A stretch of 12,060 bases of DNA from UMGS172 sp045587185 (GTDB lineage: Bacteria > Bacillota > Clostridia > Oscillospirales > Acutalibacteraceae). This document shows, piece by piece, positions 7,935 to 12,060 of this stretch. The DNA is taken from positions 1 through 12,060 of the forward strand of contig JAZNBS010000025.1 of the NCBI GenBank assembly GCA_045587185.1, written 5' to 3'. Below the pieces are notes generated by a model. It saw nothing but the letters and a program-made list of their open reading frames with translations. It was not told the DNA's origin and ran no database searches. A program made the position numbers and the translations under genes. Position 1 is the stretch's first letter. Every line of letters begins with the position of its first letter.

Positions 7935-8885
7935 TTATGGGGTTACGGTGTTTATGGCATTGCCGTCAAGAAAATTTTGTATATTTGACTCCACAACTCC
8001 CATAAGCCTTATTCTGGTTTCGAGACCTGCCCATGCAACATGGGGTGTGATAATGCAGTTTTTAATACCAATCAAAGGACATTCGCTTGACATCGGCTCC
8101 CGCCTTAAAACGTCAAGACCTGCGCCGAGCAGTTTGCCCGAAACAAGCGCACTTTTAAGCGCCTCTTCGTCAACAAGTCCGCCTCTCGCTGTGTTAATAA
8201 AAACTGCGCCGTCTTTCATCAGGTTGAACCGTTCGGCCGTCATCATATTCTCGCTGTCACGGTTTAAGGGGCAGTGCAAAGATACAACATCTGCCGTTTT
8301 GAGCAGTTCATCCAGTCCGACTTGGGTAACCGTGGGGTCGTCCACAGGACGGCGTTTGTATACCAAAACCCTCATTCCAAAGGCCTTGGCGATGTCGGCC
8401 ACACGTTTCCCTATACTGCCATAGCCCACAATGCCCATCGTCTTGCCCGACAACTCGCACATCGGCAACGGGAAGAACGAAAAGGTACGGCTTTTAATCC
8501 AATCTCCCTGCATCACAAGGTCGTTGTAATCGTGGGTGCGGTTGACTATCTCAAGCAACAGTGCAAAGGTTTGTTGGGCAACCGCCTCGGTGGAATAGGA
8601 CGGCACATTGCAGACGGTTATACCATGGGATGCGGTGTATTCAAGGTCGATATTGTTGAATCCCGTGGCAAAAAGACCGATATATTTTAAGTTTTTCGCG
8701 TTCTTCATATTGTCAGCCGTCATAGGTGTCTTGTTGCAAAGCACGATATCGGCATCCTTAATGCGGTCGGCCACATTATCGGGTGCGGTGAGTCCGAAAA
8801 TTTGCACCTCGCCGAACTTATAAAAACAATCAAACGAAATGTCACCGCCCGTAACGGTATCGGCATCGGTTATAACAATTCTCAT
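7935..8885 (-). CDS. D-2-hydroxyacid dehydrogenase (glycerate/hydroxypyruvate reductase type)
   Basis: This 316-residue protein belongs to the D-isomer-specific 2-hydroxyacid dehydrogenase family, which interconverts 2-keto acids and D-2-hydroxy acids with a nicotinamide cofactor. The split catalytic domain covers about 1-100 and 285-316. The inserted Rossmann domain has GYGSIG (154-159). The catalytic set is present: R234 in NTARGGLVDE, E263 in DVLRREP, and H282 in ITPHVAWAG. The nearest style is clostridial glycerate/hydroxypyruvate dehydrogenase, but phosphoglycerate or D-lactate subfamilies cannot be excluded. Instead of the usual Asp at the end of the second Rossmann strand there is K177, followed by R178 and R179, which could favour NADPH. 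AAGGAG lies 7 bases before the ATG. The gene is a single unit with its own promoter and terminator. Confidence 0.9.
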   Translation of the reverse strand: MRIVITDADTVTGGDISFDCFYKFGEVQIFGLTAPDNVADRIKDADIVLCNKTPMTADNMKNAKNLKYIGLFATGFNNIDLEYTASHGITVCNVPSYSTEAVAQQTFALLLEIVNRTHDYNDLVMQGDWIKSRTFSFFPLPMCELSGKTMGIVGYGSIGKRVADIAKAFGMRVLVYKRRPVDDPTVTQVGLDELLKTADVVSLHCPLNRDSENMMTAERFNLMKDGAVFINTARGGLVDEEALKSALVSGKLLGAGLDVLRREPMSSECPLIGIKNCIITPHVAWAGLETRIRLMGVVESNIQNFLDGNAINTVTP

Positions 8886-8917
8886 AAAATTTCTCCTTAA
8901 AAACGGTTTGTAACTCT

Positions 8918-8946
8918 ATTTTACGACCGTAATACCGCAAAGTCAA
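8918..8946 (-). promoter_or_regulatory. Promoter of the hydroxyacid dehydrogenase gene
   Basis: On the minus strand, TTGACT (8946-8941) and TAAAAT (8923-8918) are 17 bases apart, a near-consensus sigma-A pair 32 bases before the start codon. It is back to back with the plus-strand promoter at 8968-8996. Confidence 0.8.
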
Positions 8947-8967
8947 TCAAATTTCACAACCTCGGTC

Positions 8968-8996
8968 TTTACAAAGGGTTTGTTTTGTGGTATAAT
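8968..8996 (+). promoter_or_regulatory. Promoter of the 93-residue orphan gene, extended -10
   Basis: TTTACA (8968-8973) and TATAAT (8991-8996) have a 17-base spacer. TGG directly before the -10 makes it an extended -10 element. The same TGTGGTATAAT core appears at two further promoters in this window. Confidence 0.88.
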
Positions 8997-9043
8997 TCAT
9001 TGAAAATAGATAATACTCGTGTTTATATAAGGAGGAATTTGTT

Positions 9044-9325
9044 ATGGCAGATGAAATGCTCACCTATAAGGGCAAGCCGTTGGCTCGCAAGGGCGACACC
9101 ATTTATTACGGTAATCCCGCTGAAAAGCACATTGTTATGATAAAAATAAACACCACCAAGGATGTTGGCGGTGTAAAGGTTGCCGATAAGGTTACCGTGC
9201 AGTTGCTTTTGTCCGATCAGGACCTGAAAATGAAAGACCGTGTTGTTAAATCAAGCGAAAAGGTCGGTCTTTACGCTGCTATGGACATTGGCGCCATCTG
9301 GCTTGAAAGAGCCCTTAAACCTTAA
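9044..9325 (+). CDS. Conserved-looking orphan protein, 93 residues
   Basis: This is a small soluble protein with no signal peptide or membrane helix. It begins MADEMLTYKGKPLARKGD and continues with a beta-rich stretch (IYYG, IVMIKI, VTVQLLL), then a basic segment around DRVVKSSEKVG, and ends in a helix AAMDIGAIWLERAL. The pattern suggests a small beta-sheet fold with a C-terminal helix. Expression signals are strong: an extended -10 promoter, AAGGAGG 8 bases before the ATG (a near-perfect anti-16S match), and a strong terminator. This suggests an abundantly made small protein. I recall similar proteins annotated as hypothetical in gut clostridia but no named domain, and I assign no function. 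It is divergent from the dehydrogenase, back to back with its promoter. Confidence 0.85.
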   Translation: MADEMLTYKGKPLARKGDTIYYGNPAEKHIVMIKINTTKDVGGVKVADKVTVQLLLSDQDLKMKDRVVKSSEKVGLYAAMDIGAIWLERALKP

Positions 9326-9339
9326 AATCTCACAAAATG

Positions 9340-9375
9340 AAAACTCCGTCTTGCAAAAAGTAAGACGGAGTTTTT
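9340..9375. terminator. Bidirectional terminator
   Basis: AAAACTCCGTCTT (9340-9352) pairs with AAGACGGAGTTTT (9362-9374), a 13-bp stem with a 9-base loop and T-runs on both strands. It is shared by the convergent 93-residue gene and the transglutaminase-like remnant, whose stop codon is 4 bases away. Confidence 0.92.
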
Positions 9376-9378
9376 GGT

Positions 9379-9699
9379 TTAGTTCCAGTAACTGGTGCCA
9401 AAGTAGTTTTTGAAAGAATATTCGGTTGCTGTACTCTTGGGTCCGGGGTAGTCACTGTTTTCAGTTGAGTGGTGCATTTCTTCCATTTCGGCGGTAGTGC
9501 GGTTCAAGTAATAGTGATACGCCACACCCTGCTCACCTCCAATGGGGTCGTCAAAGGTGATGTCGCAGATATACCACTCGCCGTCAAGTTCCACGGCATT
9601 CCACTTGTGACCGCCACCTGCATTACCCACAACGCCCGTGGCATTGATGCCAACCTTTAAGCACAGAGTCTGAAACGCTATTGAAAACAATCTTTTCAT
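9379..9699 (-). CDS. Truncated transglutaminase-like protein (probable remnant)
   Basis: This 106-residue frame contains the C-terminal half of a transglutaminase-like core: a helix FQTLCLKVGI (9-18), then GGGHKWNAVELDGEWYICDI (28-47) with the triad residues H31 and D46, then DDP and a YHYYL strand (61-65). In full-length relatives the nucleophilic Cys lies in a G-x-C-x-G-x-A segment just before the AFQ helix. Here that segment is missing, and the helix is joined directly to MKRLFSIA, which looks like the first residues of a signal peptide. The start at 9699 is supported by AGAGGAAA; an earlier in-frame ATG at 9735 lacks a site. Without the Cys it cannot be a normal transglutaminase or cysteine protease. 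It is either a decaying deletion product or a repurposed non-catalytic domain. The C-terminus is also short for the family. Confidence 0.7.
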   Translation of the reverse strand: MKRLFSIAFQTLCLKVGINATGVVGNAGGGHKWNAVELDGEWYICDITFDDPIGGEQGVAYHYYLNRTTAEMEEMHHSTENSDYPGPKSTATEYSFKNYFGTSYWN

Positions 9700-9735
9700 T
9701 TGTTTTCCTCTTTCTTTGATGTTCTTATGATACAC

Positions 9736-9773
9736 CTGAAAATCACATCAAAATAAAGGGGTGTTATTTTCAG
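9736..9773. repeat. Imperfect inverted repeat in the 9.7-kb divergent region
   Basis: CTGAAAATCACA (9736-9747) and TGTTATTTTCAG (9762-9773) are inverted with 11 of 12 positions matching and 14 bases between. It lies upstream of the transglutaminase-like remnant and about 30 bases before the promoter of the DUF4177-like gene. It could be an operator or leader hairpin. Confidence 0.45.
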
Positions 9774-9802
9774 AAAAAACGTTGTAATCTTGTCCGTTTT
9801 TC

Positions 9803-9831
9803 TTGACAAATTTTGTCGAATGTTATATACT
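9803..9831 (+). promoter_or_regulatory. Promoter of the DUF4177-like gene with embedded palindrome
   Basis: TTGACA (9803-9808, perfect -35) and TATACT (9826-9831) are 17 bases apart. GACAAA (9805-9810) and TTTGTC (9812-9817) form a palindrome overlapping the -35 and spacer, a typical place for a repressor site. The start codon is 78 bases further on, giving a moderately long leader. Confidence 0.82.
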
Positions 9832-9909
9832 TAATATGTAAACTTTAGTTGCTTAAAGTATAGCGGATTCACACATATGCAAACCTTAAATTTGTGGAGG
9901 AATTTTTCA

Positions 9910-10131
9910 ATGAAACAGTATAAAGCAGTTCCCGGTCCTATGGACATAAGCGTTTCCAAAGGTGACACTCAATCAGCGTTTGACCTTTTTGCAAACATCA
10001 TCAACCGTGAGGCAGCTCAGGGTTGGGAATATCATTCTATGGAAGTTATCACCGTTACCGAAAAGCCCGGTTGCTTCCAGCAGCCCACTCCTATCAACTA
10101 CTATATGCTCATTTTCTGCAAGGACGCTTAA
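9910..10131 (+). CDS. DUF4177-like small protein
   Basis: This 73-residue soluble protein begins MKQYKAVPGPMDISVSKGDT. A helix SAFDLFANIINREAAQGWEY (about 23-42) follows, with the family's E-A-x-x-G-W-E turn, then a strand METITV-like stretch (about 45-52), a PGC segment, and a terminal strand NYYMLIF (63-69). That strand-helix-GWE-strand-strand order is the DUF4177 type, small proteins of unknown role often found alone or fused to zinc ribbons. The ATG at 9910 is set by GGAGG at 9896-9900; the frame is open further upstream to 9877 but that start has no site. A consensus promoter lies upstream. No strong terminator separates it from yidD 70 bases downstream, so co-transcription is likely. 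Confidence 0.85.
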   Translation: MKQYKAVPGPMDISVSKGDTQSAFDLFANIINREAAQGWEYHSMEVITVTEKPGCFQQPTPINYYMLIFCKDA

Positions 10132-10143
10132 TTCTTGCAGTTT

Positions 10144-10187
10144 CTGACTTCGGTCAGTCTTTCGGCGTATGTGTGAACGCCGCTGAC
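10144..10187 (+). promoter_or_regulatory. Tandem, mutually exclusive leader hairpins before yidD
   Basis: Hairpin 1 is CTGAC (10144-10148), a TTCG tetraloop, and GTCAG (10153-10157). Hairpin 2 is CGGCGT (10163-10168), an 8-base loop, and ACGCCG (10177-10182). A second CTGAC copy at 10183-10187, right before the ribosome site, can also pair with GTCAG 10153-10157, lengthening hairpin 2 and breaking hairpin 1. This is drawn by eye; no folding energies were computed. Confidence 0.5.
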
Positions 10188-10201
10188 TTTGGAGGAATGT
10201 T

Positions 10202-10678
10202 TTGAAAGAATTTGAATTTACCGCCGAGGGCGAGCCCAATATCGAAACACTTAAAAAGCATATGATGGGTGACTCTTCTGACCCTCGGAGCGTTAATTAT
10301 GTCCGCCGTCTTATCAGACCGCGGATAAACTGGTTTTCATATATTCTGAATGTTTTGGTGCCGCCCTTAGTTTGTGCGGCATTGATTTTTATTGCCGTAA
10401 AACATCTGCATCTTAAACTGTGGGTGGCCGTCATTTTAGGTCTTGCCTTGCTTTCGGGGTATGTTTTACTCAGAGCAAAATCGTTTCTTATCGGCATTGT
10501 CAGACTTTATCAGCGGTTTGCCCCGGCCTCTTTGAGGAACAAATGCCGTTTTGAGCCGTCCTGCTCGCAGTATATGGTGCTTTCTATCCAGAAATACGGT
10601 GCGTTTAAGGGTCTCAAAAAGGGCATTGGGCGAATCTGCCGTTGTAATATTAAAAACGGCGGTTTTGACTATCCCTAA
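10202..10678 (+). CDS. yidD: YidD family protein with N-terminal two-helix extension
   Basis: The C-terminal 67 residues (about 92-158) are a clear YidD (membrane protein insertion efficiency factor) domain: IVRLYQRFAPASLRNKCRFEPSCSQY, split here as residues 99-124 with C115 and C121, then KYGAFKGLKKG (131-141), RICRC (144-148) and GGFDYP at the end. YidD proteins sit at the inner face of the membrane and assist insertion together with YidC. Typical members are 70-90 residues. This one has about 90 extra N-terminal residues: a charged head (1-43) and two hydrophobic helices (about 45-66 and 71-90). The start is TTG at 10202, 6 bases after GGAGG (10191-10195); an ATG at 10197 is followed by TGA after one codon. 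It is not next to rnpA or yidC. Confidence 0.85.
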   Translation: MKEFEFTAEGEPNIETLKKHMMGDSSDPRSVNYVRRLIRPRINWFSYILNVLVPPLVCAALIFIAVKHLHLKLWVAVILGLALLSGYVLLRAKSFLIGIVRLYQRFAPASLRNKCRFEPSCSQYMVLSIQKYGAFKGLKKGIGRICRCNIKNGGFDYP

Positions 10679-10809
10679 AGGAGTGTTTCGGCACCAAATC
10701 ATAGATTCGGTTACAAATTTTCTTTGAAAGTTTGACGACAATCATTATGGAAAGCGAATGTTAAAAACGGATAAACAACAAGAGCAAGAACAGACATTCG
10801 GCGGTGTGG

Positions 10810-10815
10810 TATAAT
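10810..10815 (+). promoter_or_regulatory. Extended -10 promoter of the 289-residue gene
   Basis: TATAAT (10810-10815) preceded by TGTGG is an extended -10 element. The hexamer at the usual -35 distance (AGAACA, 10787-10792) is weak. The 17 bases at 10799-10815 recur exactly at 11919-11935. Confidence 0.7.
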
Positions 10816-10837
10816 TGAAAAAAGGAGGTTTTTAATA

Positions 10838-11707
10838 ATGAAACCATTTTTAGGCATTGACCTTACAACAAACAAGAAAAACGAACAAATGAATGGTGAA
10901 GAATTTGTGGTAGCAAAACCGGCTTTATCACTAACACAATCTCTTGAATCTTCCTCTGAAAATGTTGAGGAAACGATTGAAAAAAGCAAGCTGCCGCTTC
11001 CTATACGAATTGGACATTGGATATGTGGAGCTGTGGGAGCACTTGTTGCCATCGGCATAATAAAAGCTTTGGGCGGAGAAGACAGCGTCACCCTCATCGA
11101 AGCATATCAAAACGCTTCTTGGCTTTTTTGGCTTGGCGGTGCTTGTTTGGTGGCTTGGGCACTTCTAAAACTTATAAGTGTGCGCAAAGAAAAGAACGTT
11201 TTAGAAACAGAAGAAAGTTCACAAGTGTTCAATAATTTAGATAAAACCTGTGAAGCAATTCTTGCGGACTTAAACGTTCCTCAAGATTCAAAAGAAATTG
11301 ATGTTTTGTCTTTCTTTTATAAAGTTAAAGACGACAATATTAAGGTGTGCGAAAAAGGTTTACAAATCGCACCTTATATTAACCCGATTTTTCATATTTT
11401 CGCAGATTCAGAAAATCTGTATTTGGCCAATTTGGAAGAAAAATATGCCATTCCGTTATCCACAATAAAAGCCATCAAATCTATTAAGAAAACCATTCGT
11501 ATTATGGAATGGAATAAAGACGAAGAATTTAACAAAGGAATATACAAACAATATAAGTTAAGTGAAGATAACTATGGTTGTATTATCTGTAAAAGTTATC
11601 ATATATTAGAATTTGAACACAATAACGACTTGTGGGGAATTTATATCCCTTGCTATGAACTTCCTGTAATTGAAGAAATAACCGGTTTGAAAGCAGATGC
11701 TTTTTGA
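10838..11707 (+). CDS. Membrane-anchored protein of unknown function, 289 residues
   Basis: The order is a polar N-terminal region (1-52, opening MKPFLGIDLTTNKKNE, with a Ser/Glu-rich stretch at 35-48), two hydrophobic helices (about 57-77 and 94-115) separated by a short loop, and a cytoplasmic-style C-terminal domain of about 170 residues. The C-terminal part has alternating strands (FHIFADSENLYLANL, 185-199; AIPLSTIKAI, 204-213; HILEFEHNNDLWGIYIP, 255-271), reminiscent of PH-like/bacterial PH domains, then a short helix ending ITGLKADAF. That comparison is weak. AAGGAGG precedes the ATG at a good distance. Base composition is visibly AT-richer than the genes to the left, with A/T-ending codons favoured, suggesting accessory or transferred origin. 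I do not recognise the family and assign no function. A terminator follows directly. Confidence 0.8.
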   Translation: MKPFLGIDLTTNKKNEQMNGEEFVVAKPALSLTQSLESSSENVEETIEKSKLPLPIRIGHWICGAVGALVAIGIIKALGGEDSVTLIEAYQNASWLFWLGGACLVAWALLKLISVRKEKNVLETEESSQVFNNLDKTCEAILADLNVPQDSKEIDVLSFFYKVKDDNIKVCEKGLQIAPYINPIFHIFADSENLYLANLEEKYAIPLSTIKAIKSIKKTIRIMEWNKDEEFNKGIYKQYKLSEDNYGCIICKSYHILEFEHNNDLWGIYIPCYELPVIEEITGLKADAF

Positions 11708-11714
11708 TACATAC

Positions 11715-11745
11715 AAAGGCTTGACCCATCGGGCCAAGCCTTTTT
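11715..11745. terminator. Terminator after the 289-residue gene
   Basis: AAAGGCTTG (11715-11723) pairs with CAAGCCTTT (11735-11743); an A/C mismatch and a CCC/GGG pair extend the stem to an ATC loop. The 3' side runs into TTTTT, so it works well on the plus strand. On the minus strand it lies just after the 48-residue frame's stop, with a weaker T-run. Confidence 0.88.
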
Positions 11746-11747
11746 CG

Positions 11748-11894
11748 TTAGAATAATGTTGTAATCCAATAAATCAAGCCATAAACCACACTTGCCACGG
11801 TGCCGTAGACGATTACAGGTCCTGCTATTGTGAACATCTTCGCGCCGAGACCGAGAACAAATCCTTCTGCTGCTGTCAACATAGGACACACCAT
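11748..11894 (-). CDS. Possible 48-residue membrane miniprotein
   Basis: The minus strand carries a 48-codon frame, MVCPMLTAAEGFVLGLG at the start, then a strongly hydrophobic glycine-rich helix (about 21-47) ending WITTLF. An alternative start at 11882 would give 44 residues. For the gene: the sequence reads like a real membrane helix, the stop sits at the edge of a hairpin terminator, and the frame fills an otherwise empty gap. Against it: there is no good ribosome binding site before either ATG and no clear minus-strand promoter. If real, it converges with the 289-residue gene and diverges from the gene at 11974. No family is recognised. Single-helix miniproteins of this size include toxins and regulatory subunits, but nothing here decides between them. 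Confidence 0.4.
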   Translation of the reverse strand: MVCPMLTAAEGFVLGLGAKMFTIAGPVIVYGTVASVVYGLIYWITTLF

Positions 11895-11895
11895 T

Positions 11896-11913
11896 TTGTA
11901 AAAATATTTACAT
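11896..11913. promoter_or_regulatory. Palindromic operator candidate (Rex-like) overlapping a -35 element
   Basis: TTGTAAAAATATTTACAT contains the perfect palindrome TGTAAA-N4-TTTACA (11897-11912). Its right arm is the -35 hexamer of the promoter at 11907-11935. Compared with the Rex consensus TTGTTAA-N4-TTAACAA it matches 11 of 14 fixed positions; the assignment to Rex is speculative. Confidence 0.45.
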
Positions 11914-11935
11914 TAAAGCGGCGGTGTGGTATAAT
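11907..11935 (+). promoter_or_regulatory. Promoter of the gene at 11974, extended -10
   Basis: TTTACA (11907-11912) and TATAAT (11930-11935) have a 17-base spacer, with TGG before the -10. The 17 bases at 11919-11935 are identical to 10799-10815. Confidence 0.87.
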
Positions 11936-11973
11936 AAAACAACAATTATTTAACACACTCAAAGGAGTAACAA

Positions 11974-12060
11974 ATGGATATTAATGATATTGATACTAAA
12001 TATATCAATGATTTTTCTTTATTTTACAATGGTGCCAAATCTAGATTTGGTAAAAACATT
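11974..12060 (+). CDS. Start of an unidentified gene, cut by the window edge
   Basis: Only 29 codons are visible, beginning MDINDIDTKYINDFSLF and running off the right end without a stop. AAGGAG (11962-11967) lies 6 bases before the ATG, and a strong promoter lies 39 bases upstream, so this is probably a real start. The visible residues are acidic and aromatic with no signal peptide. They are too few to assign a family. Codon use is AT-rich like the 289-residue gene, and the two share an identical 17-base promoter core, which suggests a common origin or shared expression. Confidence 0.7.
   Translation, partial: MDINDIDTKYINDFSLFYNGAKSRFGKNI

Noticed and set aside
9877..9909. Upstream ATG for the DUF4177-like protein
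   Set aside because: The added residues carry no family resemblance, and the real ribosome site GGAGG lies inside this stretch, just before ATG 9910.
10197..10205. ATG at 10197 as the yidD start
   Set aside because: It is followed by TTT TGA, so it ends after two codons, and it is only one base from GGAGG. TTG 10202 is in the right frame and correctly spaced.
10711..11097. A 128-codon minus-strand frame
   Set aside because: It is opposite the promoter, ribosome site and first 260 bases of the well-supported 289-residue gene and has no recognisable motif.
11653..11889. A 78-codon minus-strand frame at the end of the 289-residue gene
   Set aside because: It is Arg/Ser-rich, crosses the terminator hairpin and overlaps a better gene; the 48-codon frame in another phase looks more protein-like.
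1..12060. tRNA or rRNA genes, CRISPR arrays, insertion sequences and riboswitches
   Set aside because: I looked for cloverleaf arms, spaced repeats, transposase motifs and long structured leaders, and saw none. This was a visual check; tRNAscan, CRISPR and Rfam searches would settle it.

Overview
The window looks like chromosome from a clostridial Firmicute, most likely an uncultured gut- or rumen-type member of the Oscillospiraceae/Ruminococcaceae. The basis is strong AGGAGG-type ribosome sites, sigma-A promoters with extended -10 elements, a ZapA-U32 peptidase pair, and small orphan proteins of a clostridial style. This placement is inferred from family resemblance, not from a marker gene. 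By eye the core genes are roughly mid-40s to 50% GC. From about 10.8 kb to the right end the DNA is clearly more AT-rich.

Layout. Positions 1-164 hold the 3' end of a SLOG/DUF1273 (YpsA-like) gene. Positions 360-4931 form a plus-strand run: zapA, a long U32 peptidase-family protein (RlhA-type RNA hydroxylation family) overlapping zapA by 4 bases, htpG (Hsp90), and a 65-residue single-pass membrane protein whose ribosome site overlaps the htpG stop codon. A perfect 15-bp hairpin at 4942-4975 ends this run and also serves the convergent minus-strand trkA-trkH potassium-uptake operon (7808 to 4989). Upstream of trkA, on the same strand, lies a D-2-hydroxyacid dehydrogenase (8885 to 7935) with its own promoter and terminator.

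From 8.9 kb rightwards the window becomes a patchwork of small genes. A 93-residue orphan (9044-9325) is transcribed divergently from the dehydrogenase. It converges, through a shared hairpin, on a 106-residue transglutaminase-like remnant that lacks the catalytic-Cys half. A DUF4177-like 73-residue protein is followed by an unusual YidD with a two-helix N-terminal extension and a TTG start. Next come an AT-rich 289-residue membrane-anchored protein of unknown function, a possible 48-residue membrane miniprotein on the minus strand, and the start of a further gene that runs off the end.

How the genes work together. TrkA and TrkH form one K+ uptake system: a regulatory NAD-binding subunit and an ion-conducting subunit. 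ZapA supports FtsZ ring assembly. The U32 protein probably modifies RNA, and HtpG is a general chaperone. These are housekeeping genes. I see no convincing new multi-gene system. The parts most worth a second look are the extended YidD with its mutually exclusive leader hairpins, the truncated transglutaminase, the 17-base promoter repeat shared by two accessory genes, and the palindrome overlapping the last promoter.
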